From Pseudomonas viridiflava (lineage in GTDB: Bacteria; Pseudomonadota; Gammaproteobacteria; Pseudomonadales; Pseudomonadaceae): DNA of 64,000 nt. Both the position numbers and the translations under genes were made by a program. The notes below the pieces were generated by a model. That model saw only the letters and a program-made list of their open reading frames with translations. It searched no databases and was not told where the DNA came from. The stretch covers positions 1 to 64,000 of the forward strand of contig NZ_UWFA01000421.1 of NCBI RefSeq assembly GCF_900601905.1, given 5' to 3'. Position 1 is the stretch's first letter, and each line of letters begins with the position of its first letter. Shown one piece after another: positions 7,964 through 16,424 of this stretch.

Positions 7964-10570
7964 ATGCACGAACTCTATCAGCCCCGCGAAATCGAAGCCG
8001 CCGCCCAAACCTTCTGGGACGAGCAAAAGTCTTTTGAAGTCAGTGAACAGCCAGGCAAGGACACCTTCTATTGCCTGTCGATGTTTCCTTACCCTAGCGG
8101 CAAGCTGCACATGGGTCACGTGCGCAACTACACCATCGGTGACGTGATCGCCCGCTATCAGCGCATGCAAGGCAAAAACGTTCTGCAGCCCATGGGCTGG
8201 GACGCTTTTGGCATGCCGGCCGAAAACGCTGCGATGAAAAACAACGTCGCGCCGGCCAAGTGGACTTACGAAAACATCGCCTACATGAAGACCCAGCTGA
8301 AAAGCCTGGGCCTGGCGATCGACTGGTCCCGGGAAATCACCACCTGCAAGCCTGACTACTATCGCTGGGAACAGTGGCTGTTCACACGCCTGTTCGAAAA
8401 AGGCGTGATCTACCGCAAGAACGGCACCGTGAACTGGGACCCGGTCGACCAGACCGTTCTGGCCAACGAGCAAGTGATCGATGGCCGCGGCTGGCGTTCA
8501 GGCGCGGTCATTGAAAAACGCGAAATCCCGATGTACTACTTCAAGATCACCGCCTATGCGGATGAGCTTCTGGAGAGTCTCGACGAGCTGCCGGGCTGGC
8601 CCGAGCAGGTCAAGACCATGCAACGCAACTGGATCGGCAAATCCCGTGGCATGGAAGTGCAATTCCCGTACGACCAGGCTTCCATTGGTGAAGCGGGCGC
8701 ACTGAAAGTCTTCACCACCCGTGCCGACACCCTGATGGGCGCGACCTACGTCGCCGTGGCTGCCGAGCATCCGCTGGCAACGCTGGCCGCTCAGACCGAC
8801 GCGCAGCTGCAAGCCTTCATCAACGAATGCAAAAGCGGCAGCGTCGCCGAAGCTGACGTCGCCACCCAGGAGAAGAAAGGCCTGCCTACCTCGCTGTTTG
8901 TCGAGCACCCACTGACCGGTGAAAAGCTGCCAGTCTGGGTCGCCAACTATGTGCTGATGCACTACGGCGACGGCGCGGTCATGGCTGTACCGGCGCACGA
9001 CGAGCGTGATTTCGAATTCGCGGTCAAATACAACCTGCCGATCAAACCGGTCGTGCGCACCAGCGCTGGCGATGAAACACCTGCTCCATGGCAAGCGGCG
9101 TACAACGAACACGGTACGCTGATCAATTCCGGCGAGTTCGACGGCCTGGACTTCGCTGGCGCGTTCGACGCCATGGAAGCGGCGCTGACGAAAAAGAATC
9201 TGGGTCAGTCCCGCACCCAGTTCCGCTTGCGCGACTGGGGCATCAGCCGTCAACGCTACTGGGGCTGCCCGATCCCGATCGTGCATTGCGACACTTGCGG
9301 CGACGTCCCTGTCCCGGAAGACCAACTGCCGGTCAAGCTGCCAGAAGACGTCGTGCCCGACGGCGCAGGTTCGCCCCTGGCGCGCATGCCCGAGTTCTAC
9401 GAGTGCAGCTGCCCGAAATGCGGCGCACCGGCCAAGCGTGAAACCGACACCATGGACACCTTCGTGGAATCGTCCTGGTACTTCGCCCGTTACGCCTCGC
9501 CGCACTATGAAGGCGGCCTGGTTGATCCAAAAGCGGCCAATCACTGGCTGCCGGTCGATCAATACATCGGCGGCATCGAACACGCGATTCTCCACCTGCT
9601 TTACGCACGCTTCTTCCACAAGCTGATGCGCGATGAAGGCCTGGTCACTTCGAACGAACCGTTCAAGAACCTGCTGACACAGGGCATGGTCATCGCCGAG
9701 ACCTACTACCGTCTTGAGGCCAATGGCAGCAAGACCTGGTTCAACCCGGCCGATGTCGAGCTTGAACGCGACAGCAAAGCCAAAATTACTGGCGCCAAAC
9801 TGATCAGCGACGGCTTGCCGGTCGAGATCGGTGGCACCGAGAAGATGGCCAAGTCCAAGAACAACGGAGTCGACCCACAGTCGATGATCGATCAGTACGG
9901 CGCCGATACCTGCCGCCTGTTCATGATGTTCGCTTCGCCGCCTGACATGAGCCTGGAATGGTCCGATTCCGGCGTTGAAGGCTCGCATCGCTTCCTGCGT
10001 CGCGTATGGCGTCTGGCCCAGAGCCACGTGACACAAGGATTGCCAGCGGGGCTGGACACTGCGGCGCTCAATGACGAGCAGAAAGCCATTCGCCGCTCGA
10101 TCCACCAAGCCATCAAGCAAGCCAGTCAGGACGTGGGCCAGCATCACAAATTCAACACCGCCATCGCTCAGGTGATGACGCTGATGAACGTGCTGGAAAA
10201 AGCCCCTCAGGCTTCGGCTCAGGACCGCGCACTGCTGCAGGAAGGCCTGGAAACAGTCGCCCTGCTGCTGGCACCGATCACGCCGCACATCAGCCACGAG
10301 CTGTGGAGCCAACTGGGTCACGCTACTCCCGTCATCGACGCGGGCTGGCCGGTGTTGGATCAGACCGCTCTTGTTCAGGACACCCTGCAACTGGTGATCC
10401 AGGTCAACGGCAAGCTGCGCGGGCACATCGACATGCCTGCTGGCGCGACTCGCGAAGAAGTCGAAGCGGCTGCCCGAGTGAATGAAAACGTGCTGCGCTT
10501 CATCGATGGGCTGACGATTCGCAAAGTGATCGTCGTACCCGGCAAGCTGGTCAACATCGTCGCAAGCTGA
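7964..10570 (+). CDS. leuS: Leucyl-tRNA synthetase
   Basis: Class I aminoacyl-tRNA synthetase charging tRNA-Leu. The 868-residue length is normal. The HIGH-type motif is H49-MG-H52 in PSGKLHMGHVRNY, and the KMSKS-type motif is KMAKS at 627-631. A CP1 editing domain lies between about 225 and 415, and zinc-binding-like pairs (CDTCGD, CSCPKCG) follow it. The anticodon-binding domain is about 665-800. leuS precedes lptE and holA, the usual gammaproteobacterial order. Confidence 0.98.
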   Translation: MHELYQPREIEAAAQTFWDEQKSFEVSEQPGKDTFYCLSMFPYPSGKLHMGHVRNYTIGDVIARYQRMQGKNVLQPMGWDAFGMPAENAAMKNNVAPAKWTYENIAYMKTQLKSLGLAIDWSREITTCKPDYYRWEQWLFTRLFEKGVIYRKNGTVNWDPVDQTVLANEQVIDGRGWRSGAVIEKREIPMYYFKITAYADELLESLDELPGWPEQVKTMQRNWIGKSRGMEVQFPYDQASIGEAGALKVFTTRADTLMGATYVAVAAEHPLATLAAQTDAQLQAFINECKSGSVAEADVATQEKKGLPTSLFVEHPLTGEKLPVWVANYVLMHYGDGAVMAVPAHDERDFEFAVKYNLPIKPVVRTSAGDETPAPWQAAYNEHGTLINSGEFDGLDFAGAFDAMEAALTKKNLGQSRTQFRLRDWGISRQRYWGCPIPIVHCDTCGDVPVPEDQLPVKLPEDVVPDGAGSPLARMPEFYECSCPKCGAPAKRETDTMDTFVESSWYFARYASPHYEGGLVDPKAANHWLPVDQYIGGIEHAILHLLYARFFHKLMRDEGLVTSNEPFKNLLTQGMVIAETYYRLEANGSKTWFNPADVELERDSKAKITGAKLISDGLPVEIGGTEKMAKSKNNGVDPQSMIDQYGADTCRLFMMFASPPDMSLEWSDSGVEGSHRFLRRVWRLAQSHVTQGLPAGLDTAALNDEQKAIRRSIHQAIKQASQDVGQHHKFNTAIAQVMTLMNVLEKAPQASAQDRALLQEGLETVALLLAPITPHISHELWSQLGHATPVIDAGWPVLDQTALVQDTLQLVIQVNGKLRGHIDMPAGATREEVEAAARVNENVLRFIDGLTIRKVIVVPGKLVNIVAS

Positions 10571-10579
10571 CTGAATCAG

Positions 10580-10603
10580 GCGCCCCGGTGAGTGCCGGGG
10601 CGC
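10580..10603 (+). other. GC-rich hairpin after leuS without a T-tract
   Basis: A perfect 9-bp stem, GCGCCCCGG pairing with CCGGGGCGC, around the loop TGAGTG, 9 bases after the leuS stop. No run of T follows, so it is more likely an mRNA stabiliser or pausing hairpin inside a leuS-lptE transcript than a full terminator. Confidence 0.55.
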
Positions 10604-10661
10604 TGAACATATTTCCAAGGGACGCCGTGTCGGCCCAAACGGATTCAAGGGGAGCATCAAG

Positions 10662-11267
10662 ATGATCAAACGCAATTTGCTGGTTATGGGCCTCGCCGTA
10701 TTGTTGAGCGCCTGTGGCTTCCAGCTGCGTGGTACCGGCGGTTCCGAACTGTCCGTCAAAGAACTCGATGTCAGCGCACGCGATGCCTATGGCAAGACCG
10801 TCAAGCAGCTGGTACAGACCCTGCAGGGCAATGGCGTGAAGGTCTACACCGGTGCTCCGTACAAGCTGGTGATCCTCAACGAACAGGAAACCCAGCGCGC
10901 CGCGAGCTCCAGTGGCTCAGGCCGTTCGGCGGAGTACGCACTGACCACCACGCTGGAATACCAGATCAATGGCACCCAGAATCGTCAGCTGACCTACAAC
11001 AAGGTCACCGTTGACAAGATCTACGTGCATGACGGCAACAACCTGATCGGCTCCGACCTCGAAGCTGGCCAGGTGCGTACCGAAATGCGCAACGACCTGG
11101 TGCAAAAACTGATTGCCCAGCTGCAACAGCTGACGCCACAGCACCTGGACGAATTGCAGGCCAAAGCCGATGCCGTTGCCAAGGCAGAAGCCGACGCGCT
11201 GGAAGCGGCACAGAAGATCCGCGACGAGACACCGCAACAGTCGCCGGTCGAAATTCCGTCCCGTTAA
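10662..11267 (+). CDS. lptE: LPS-assembly lipoprotein LptE
   Basis: Outer-membrane lipoprotein that plugs LptD and delivers LPS to the cell surface. The signal peptide ends in the lipobox LLSAC with the acylated cysteine at residue 18, followed by GFQLRGTGG, a family hallmark. Length is 201 residues. The last 40 residues are Ala/Glu/Lys-rich and probably form an extended helix, as in other pseudomonads. It lies between leuS and holA, each preceded by a GC-rich hairpin. Confidence 0.95.
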   Translation: MIKRNLLVMGLAVLLSACGFQLRGTGGSELSVKELDVSARDAYGKTVKQLVQTLQGNGVKVYTGAPYKLVILNEQETQRAASSSGSGRSAEYALTTTLEYQINGTQNRQLTYNKVTVDKIYVHDGNNLIGSDLEAGQVRTEMRNDLVQKLIAQLQQLTPQHLDELQAKADAVAKAEADALEAAQKIRDETPQQSPVEIPSR

Positions 11268-11273
11268 GATTGC

Positions 11274-11300
11274 TCGGGGTCAGCCGCGTGCTGGCCCCGA
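11274..11300 (+). other. Hairpin after lptE with weak T-tract
   Basis: An 11-bp stem with one mismatch, TCGGGGTCAGC against GCTGGCCCCGA, starting 6 bases after the lptE stop. Only AGTTTCC follows, so termination would be partial. holA starts 74 bases later. Confidence 0.5.
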
Positions 11301-11373
11301 AGTTTCCATCTGAATACGCTTCCCTGTGTTTGCCGTCAGGCAGCGCGGTGTCAGGGACACCGGGAAATATCCT

Positions 11374-12411
11374 ATGAAACTCGCCCCCGCCCAACTCGCC
11401 AAACACCTGCAAGGCAGCCTCGCGCCGGTCTACATCGTCAGCGGTGACGACCCGCTGCTGTGTCAGGAAGCTGCCGACGCTATCCGTGCAGCTGCGCGCC
11501 AGCAAGGTTTTGATGAACGCCAGGTATTCAGCGCAGACTCCAGTTTCGACTGGGGCACGCTGCTGCAGGCCGGTGCCAGCATGTCGCTGTTCGCCGAAAG
11601 ACGCTTGCTGGAATTGCGCCTGCCTTCGGGCAAGCCCGGTGATAAGGGCGCTGCGGCGCTGATCGAATATTGCTCGCGCCCCGCCGAAGACACGCTGCTG
11701 CTGATCAGCCTGCCCAAGCTCGACGGCAGCGCGCAGAAAACCAAATGGGGCAAAGCACTGGTCGACGGCGGGCAAACCCAGTTTGTGCAGATCTGGCCGG
11801 TGGACGCCGGTCAACTTCCGCAGTGGATTCGCCAGCGTTTGTCACAGGCCGGTCTGGCGGCCACCCAGGACGCTGTAGAACTTATTGCCGCCCGGGTTGA
11901 AGGCAACCTGCTGGCTGCCGCTCAGGAAATTGAAAAGCTCAAACTGATGGCCGAAGAAGGCCAGATCACTGTGGAAACCGTGCAGGCCGCCGTGGCTGAC
12001 AGCGCGCGTTTCGATGTTTTCGGGCTGACCGACGCGATCCTCAACGGCGACGCGGCGCATGCTTTGCGCATGCTGGAAGGCCTGCGCGGTGAAGGTGTCG
12101 AGCCGCCGGTGATTCTCTGGGCGCTGTCCCGTGAGTTACGCGTGCTGGCTAACCTGGCGTTGCAATTCAGCCAGGGCATGCCGCTGGACAAAGCCTTCAG
12201 CTCGGCCCGCCCGCCGATCTGGGACAAACGCAAACCGCTGATGAGCAAAGCGCTGCAACGCTACTCGGCCAAACGCTGGGCAGAATTGCTGATGGATGCG
12301 CAACGCATCGACGCGCAAATCAAAGGCCAGGCGGTGGGCTCACCGTGGAGCAGCTTGAGTCGGTTGTCGCTGCTGATGGCAGGGCAAAGGTTGGCGTTGC
12401 CGGCGGAGTAA
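11374..12411 (+). CDS. holA: DNA polymerase III delta subunit HolA
   Basis: Clamp-loader delta subunit that opens the beta clamp in the replisome. A 345-residue product starts at ATG 11374 (MKLAPAQLAKHLQG), preceded by a purine-rich GGGAAA. The extension up to 11326 is not supported by family length. The N-terminal part carries VYIVSGDDPLLCQEA, typical of delta, and the C terminus has the helical collar domain (WSSLSRLSLLMAGQ). It is followed by a REP doublet. Confidence 0.95.
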   Translation: MKLAPAQLAKHLQGSLAPVYIVSGDDPLLCQEAADAIRAAARQQGFDERQVFSADSSFDWGTLLQAGASMSLFAERRLLELRLPSGKPGDKGAAALIEYCSRPAEDTLLLISLPKLDGSAQKTKWGKALVDGGQTQFVQIWPVDAGQLPQWIRQRLSQAGLAATQDAVELIAARVEGNLLAAAQEIEKLKLMAEEGQITVETVQAAVADSARFDVFGLTDAILNGDAAHALRMLEGLRGEGVEPPVILWALSRELRVLANLALQFSQGMPLDKAFSSARPPIWDKRKPLMSKALQRYSAKRWAELLMDAQRIDAQIKGQAVGSPWSSLSRLSLLMAGQRLALPAE

Positions 12412-12432
12412 CAGGTTCAGCATTACAACCCT

Positions 12433-12518
12433 GGGAGCGAGCTTGCTCGCGAAGAGGCTGGTACATCCACACTATCTCCTTCAGCCAGACCATCGCGTTC
12501 GCGAGCAAGCTCGCTCCC
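12433..12518. repeat. REP doublet, GGGAGCGAGCTTGCTCGCGAA type
   Basis: Inverted pair of GGGAGCGAGCTTGCTCGCG, 21 bases after the holA stop and before arfA. It is a second REP subtype, shared with 26042 and more loosely with 14223 and 51642. Confidence 0.9.
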
Positions 12519-12635
12519 ACAGAGTCCAGCGGAGCGCCCCTCACCTGGCAACGCTCGATAGCACAGATCAATTAGACACAGCCCTTCTCCAAGTCGATCA
12601 TCAGCGCCGTTTACTCACCCCAGAGAGCGCTTGCC

Positions 12636-12791
12636 ATGAAAAAGCCGAAACGCCCCAACAAGGCCAAATCCATTATTGCCCAGCCACTGTTCCGCAGCCG
12701 TCAGGAACAACCCGGCAAAGGCAAAGGCAGCTACCGCCGCGAAGCCTTCCAGTCTAAAAGCTGGGAGGCTTCTTGCTTTCTGGCGGCATGA
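12636..12791 (+). CDS. arfA: Alternative ribosome-rescue factor ArfA
   Basis: A 51-residue basic protein that recruits RF2 to ribosomes stalled on mRNAs lacking a stop codon, as backup to tmRNA. The conserved core is visible as QPLFRSRQEQPGKGKGSYRR at residues 16-35 (compare PLFRQR...KGKGSY in E. coli), then SWEAS. A strong hairpin lies inside the last third of the coding sequence (codons 36-46), followed by T-rich DNA. Transcripts would therefore often end before the stop codon and be destroyed through tmRNA, the known ArfA control logic. The start is ATG 12636 (MKKPKRPNKAK). Without the track-length cut-off it is easily missed. Confidence 0.9.
   Translation: MKKPKRPNKAKSIIAQPLFRSRQEQPGKGKGSYRREAFQSKSWEASCFLAA
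12741..12780 (+). terminator. Terminator-like hairpin inside arfA
   Basis: GAAGCCTTCCAG at 12741-12752 pairs with CTGGGAGGCTTC at 12761-12772 (12 bp, one G-U wobble) around an 8-base loop, followed by TTGCTTTC. It lies upstream of the arfA stop codon, so termination or cleavage here yields a non-stop mRNA. Confidence 0.75.
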
Positions 12792-12876
12792 AACATCATG
12801 ACCGCTGCGCCGAGGCGCTTTCCACCGGGCAGGCATGGTAAGGTCTGCATCTAATGGTAATACCTTGGACCCAAGC

Positions 12877-14205
12877 ATGCCCTCTTGTTTTTCCCGACGT
12901 TGGCAGTTGCGCCAACTGATCGCTGCCTCCAGTCTCGTCCTCTTAGTTGCCTGCGCGGAGAAACCCACCGCAGCCGATGCCATGCCTTTGCCTGTCACCA
13001 AAAATGTGCAGGTGACACCCGTCGCTGCACCGACACCGGTGCTTGCTGTCGATGGCAATCTCGATATCCAGCCAAGCATGAGTTTCGGCGAATGGCAGGC
13101 AGGTTTCCGTGAACAAGCCCTGCGCGCAGGTATCCGAGCGGATATCTTTGATCGTGCGTTTACCGGTGTGACGCCGGACATGAGCGTGGTCAAGGCCGAC
13201 CGCAGCCAACCGGAGTTCACCCGCCCAGTCTGGGAATACCTCGACGGCGCGATCTCCGAGGCACGGATTCGCAAGGCCCAGGCACTGATGAACCAATATG
13301 CCGATGCGCTGCAAAGCATCGAGCAACGCTATGGCGTTGATCGCAATGCGCTGGTGGCGGTATGGGGCATGGAAAGCAATTTCGGGCAGTTCCAGGGCTC
13401 AAAGTCGGTGATTCGCTCCCTGGCGACGCTGGCCTATGAAGGCCGCCGTCGTGGCTTCGCTCAGGATCAACTGCTGGCTGCCCTGCAGATCCTGCAACAT
13501 GGCGACGTTTCCCCCGAGAGCATGATCGGCTCATGGGGCGGCGCGATGGGGCAAACCCAGTTCATCCCGACCACTTACAACACCCATGCCGTGGATTTCG
13601 ATGGCGATGGCCGCCGCGACATCTGGAACAGCCCGACTGATGCCCTGGCGTCGACAGCACACTACCTGCAAAGCTCTGGCTGGCAGACCGGCCAGCCGTG
13701 GGGCTATGAAGTGACCCTGGCGCCGTCTTTCGACTATGCACTGGCGGATGCCTCAACCCGAAAAAGCCTGGCTGAATGGCAAAAAATGGGCCTGTCCCTG
13801 CCTAATGGCGCGCCCCTGCCCGCCACCGCCTTGCAACAACAAGCGGCACTCTTGCTGCCGGCCGGCTACAAAGGCCCGGCGTTTCTGGTGATGGACAACT
13901 TCCGGGCGATTCTCAAGTACAACAATTCGTCCTCCTACGCTCTGGCGATTGGCTTGCTGTCAGGCCGGATTCTGGGCGGGGGCTACGTGGTCGCTGAATG
14001 GCCACGTGGCGACGTCCCGCTGAGCCGCTCTGAGCGCATTGAGCTGCAAACCCTGCTCACGGCCAAGCGCTACGATGCAGGCAATCCGGACGGCATCATC
14101 GGTGCCAATACGCGCAAAGCAATCCGCGCTGCACAACAGTCCTATGGCTGGCCAGCAGATGGCTATCCGACGCAGGAGTTGTTGCAAAACCTGCGCAAGC
14201 CCTGA
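12877..14205 (+). CDS. Lytic murein transglycosylase, lipoprotein, MltB/SltB family with PG-binding domain
   Basis: A 442-residue membrane-anchored lytic transglycosylase that cleaves glycan strands to anhydromuropeptides. The start ATG 12877 gives a signal peptide with lipobox LVAC (acylated C26). The extension to 12835 has no support. The MltB-type catalytic domain carries WGMESNFGQF with the likely catalytic Glu, and MGQTQFIPTTY. The C-terminal 60 residues are a PG_binding_1 domain (NPDGIIGANTRKAI). This architecture resembles P. aeruginosa SltB3 (PA3992 from memory), and the neighbourhood matches. It converges on lipA across a shared terminator. Confidence 0.92.
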   Translation: MPSCFSRRWQLRQLIAASSLVLLVACAEKPTAADAMPLPVTKNVQVTPVAAPTPVLAVDGNLDIQPSMSFGEWQAGFREQALRAGIRADIFDRAFTGVTPDMSVVKADRSQPEFTRPVWEYLDGAISEARIRKAQALMNQYADALQSIEQRYGVDRNALVAVWGMESNFGQFQGSKSVIRSLATLAYEGRRRGFAQDQLLAALQILQHGDVSPESMIGSWGGAMGQTQFIPTTYNTHAVDFDGDGRRDIWNSPTDALASTAHYLQSSGWQTGQPWGYEVTLAPSFDYALADASTRKSLAEWQKMGLSLPNGAPLPATALQQQAALLLPAGYKGPAFLVMDNFRAILKYNNSSSYALAIGLLSGRILGGGYVVAEWPRGDVPLSRSERIELQTLLTAKRYDAGNPDGIIGANTRKAIRAAQQSYGWPADGYPTQELLQNLRKP

Positions 14206-14222
14206 TGTCTAGCCAGAAACAC

Positions 14223-14313
14223 CTGTAGGAGTGAACTTGCTCACGATTCGGTCTGCCATTCACTGAATCGGTTGGCTGCGCTTACGCCATCGCGAGCAAG
14301 CTCACTCTTACAG
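14223..14313. repeat. Diverged REP doublet, TAGGAGTGAACTTGCTCACGA type
   Basis: Inverted pair reading CTGTAGGAGTGAACTTGCTC at the left and CGCGAGCAAGCTCACTCTTACAG at the right. The arms differ at several positions, so this is an older or decayed copy of the 12433 subtype. Confidence 0.8.
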
Positions 14314-14334
14314 CCTGAGATTAAAATTTTCCAC

Positions 14335-14370
14335 AAAAAAGGGCCGGATATCACTATCCGGCCCTTTTTG
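14335..14370. terminator. Bidirectional terminator between transglycosylase and lipA
   Basis: A perfect 10-bp stem, GGGCCGGATA with TATCCGGCCC, and a TCAC loop, flanked by A6 on the left and T5 on the right, so it can stop transcription from both sides. It lies between the convergent transglycosylase (+) and lipA (-) genes. Confidence 0.92.
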
Positions 14371-14390
14371 CCTTGCGCTTCGGTCGAGCG

Positions 14391-15413
14391 TCAGACCATT
14401 GCTTTGACGGCGATCTTGGCCTGTTCATCAGCGTGGTACGAAGAACGCACCAGCGGGCCCGACGCAACGTTCTTGAAGCCCATCTTGTAACCTTCCTCGG
14501 CGAACCAGGCGAAGGTATCCGGGTGCACGAAACGCTGCACCGGCAAGTGGCTGCGTGAAGGTTGCAGGTACTGGCCGAGGGTCAACATGTCGATATTGTG
14601 CTCGCGCATGCGCTGCATGACTTCGATCACTTCTTCGTCGGTTTCGCCCAGGCCCAGCATCAGGCCGGATTTGGTCGGTACGTGCGGGACCATTTCCTTG
14701 AAGCGTTGCAGCAGGGTCAGCGACCATTGGTAATCCGAACCCGGACGCGCCGCCTTGTACAGGCGCGGCACGGTTTCCAGATTGTGGTTGAACACATCTG
14801 GCGGCTCGGCTGCAGTGATTGCCAGTGCAACATCCATACGGCCACGGTAATCCGGGACCAGCGTTTCCAGCTGCACGTTTGGCGACAGCTTGCGGATTTC
14901 GCGGATGCAGTCAGCAAAGTGCTGTGCACCGCCGTCGCGCAAGTCGTCGCGGTCAACCGAGGTGATGACCACGTACTTCAAACGCAGATCGGCAATGGCG
15001 ACCGCCAGGTTAACCGGCTCGTCGGCATCCAGTGCCTTCGGACGGCCGTGGCCCACGTCGCAGAACGGGCAGCGACGGGTGCAGATGTCACCCATGATCA
15101 TGAAGGTCGCGGTGCCGCCGGAAAAGCACTCGCCCAGGTTCGGGCAGGACGCCTCTTCGCAGACGCTGTGCAGCTTGTGTTTGCGCAACAGTTGTTTGAC
15201 GCGATCGACTTCCGGGGAGACCGGGATACGGACACGAATCCAGTCCGGCTTCTTCGGCAGATCGACCGTCGGAATGATCTTCACCGGGATCCGCGCAACT
15301 TTTTCCGCGCCACGCAGCTTCACGCCCGCTTCGACTTTCGGACGGGCCGCACGCTCGGACACGTCCACGGTTGGGATCAGGGTTTGCACGGCAGTATCAG
15401 TCGCAGTTGTCAT
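14391..15413 (-). CDS. lipA: Lipoyl synthase LipA
   Basis: Radical-SAM enzyme inserting two sulfurs into octanoyl groups on lipoyl domains. Both 4Fe-4S sites are complete: the sacrificial cluster C85, C90, C96 (CEEASCPNLGEC) and the radical-SAM C111-x3-C115-x2-C118 (CTRRCPFC). The C-terminal RSSYHADEQ includes the arginine-serine end typical of LipA. Length is 340 residues, with a longer N terminus than E. coli LipA, normal for Pseudomonas. It follows lipB with a 2-base gap at the end of the minus-strand block. Confidence 0.98.
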   Translation of the reverse strand: MTTATDTAVQTLIPTVDVSERAARPKVEAGVKLRGAEKVARIPVKIIPTVDLPKKPDWIRVRIPVSPEVDRVKQLLRKHKLHSVCEEASCPNLGECFSGGTATFMIMGDICTRRCPFCDVGHGRPKALDADEPVNLAVAIADLRLKYVVITSVDRDDLRDGGAQHFADCIREIRKLSPNVQLETLVPDYRGRMDVALAITAAEPPDVFNHNLETVPRLYKAARPGSDYQWSLTLLQRFKEMVPHVPTKSGLMLGLGETDEEVIEVMQRMREHNIDMLTLGQYLQPSRSHLPVQRFVHPDTFAWFAEEGYKMGFKNVASGPLVRSSYHADEQAKIAVKAMV

Positions 15414-15415
15414 AA

Positions 15416-16063
15416 TCAGTCGATTCCGCCCGTTAGGGTCGTCTGCTCAGCAAAGTCGAGGTGTTTGACGAGCTGCGCGCGCAGCCGGGCACTTACCTCG
15501 GCAAATTCAATCGGGCCTGCATGATCGCACAGCTGGGTCATTGCCAGCCCTGCGTACCCACAGGGATTAATCCTTCGAAACGGTTCAAGGTCCATGTCGA
15601 CGTTCAGCGCCAGACCATGGAACGAACGGCCATTGCGAATCCGCAGCCCCAGGGACGCGATCTTCGCTCCATCGACATAGACACCTGGCGCATCTGGCTT
15701 GGCAGCGGCGTTGACGCCGTAACTGGCCAGCAAGGCAATCAGGCTGTTCTCGATGCGGGTGACCAACTCGCGCACGCCGAAACCCAGGCGCTTCACATCC
15801 AGCATCAGATAGACGACCAGTTGGCCCGGCCCATGATAGGTCACTTGGCCGCCACGATCGACCTGTACCACCGGAATATTACCCGGCAGCAGCAAATGCT
15901 CAGGCTTGCCGGACTGACCCTGGGTGAATACCGGTGCATGTTGCAGCAGCCAGATTTCATCCTCGGTGTCCTTGCTGCGCTCATCGGTAAAGCGCTGCAT
16001 GGCGTGCCAGGCCAGCTCGTAATCGACCTGGCCCAACTCACGAACGTTAAGGCTTGCGCCCAT
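15416..16063 (-). CDS. lipB: Octanoyltransferase LipB
   Basis: Transfers octanoate from ACP to lipoyl domains, the step before LipA. The 215-residue protein shows RGGQVTYHGPGQ at 70-81 and the catalytic pair K134 (DGAKIASLG) and C168 (NPCGYAG). Its ATG overlaps the ybeD stop by one base (TGATG), indicating translational coupling. Confidence 0.97.
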   Translation of the reverse strand: MGASLNVRELGQVDYELAWHAMQRFTDERSKDTEDEIWLLQHAPVFTQGQSGKPEHLLLPGNIPVVQVDRGGQVTYHGPGQLVVYLMLDVKRLGFGVRELVTRIENSLIALLASYGVNAAAKPDAPGVYVDGAKIASLGLRIRNGRSFHGLALNVDMDLEPFRRINPCGYAGLAMTQLCDHAGPIEFAEVSARLRAQLVKHLDFAEQTTLTGGID

Positions 16064-16338
16064 CAGAGCACCATGTGTACGCCACCCGTAGCGCGCAATG
16101 CGCTATTGATGTCGCGCAACTGGTCTTCGCCGGTGGCAACAATGTGCAACTGGATCGTCGTGTACTTGCCGTTGCTGCTTTGGCGCTCGGCAAGGCTGGT
16201 GATATCGATCTTGGCGTATTTGGCCAGAATCTCGATCACGGTGTCTTTGAATCCTACAGCAGTTTCCCCGATCACTTTGATCGGATAGTCCTCGCAAGGG
16301 AATTCGATTTTGTGCGACTTGACGTCGGAATCTGTCAT
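16063..16338 (-). CDS. ybeD: DUF493 family protein YbeD
   Basis: A 91-residue ferredoxin-like fold protein of the DUF493/YbeD family, with IEFPCEDYPIKVIG near the N terminus and an ending of the family type. It resembles small regulatory ACT-like domains; a link to lipoate synthesis is suggested only by its conserved place before lipB. It lies 86 bases after dacA, as in E. coli (dacA-ybeD-lipB). Confidence 0.95.
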   Translation of the reverse strand: MTDSDVKSHKIEFPCEDYPIKVIGETAVGFKDTVIEILAKYAKIDITSLAERQSSNGKYTTIQLHIVATGEDQLRDINSALRATGGVHMVL

Positions 16339-16424
16339 GGCAGTAAAGGTCTCACAAGCCGTGAAGACAAACGCGCCCGCTCAGGGTATGAGCGGACGCG
16401 CGAAGGTTGGCGCTGTGACTGGGA

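Noticed and set aside
8498..10759. A 753-codon open frame on the minus strand opposite leuS, and similar long ones opposite miaB (808-2172), dxs (46769-48742), MORN/C13 (30857-32098) and exaC (36108-37541)
   Set aside because: High-GC codon bias creates long antisense frames. The sense strands encode clear families, while the antisense products have no family features and odd composition.
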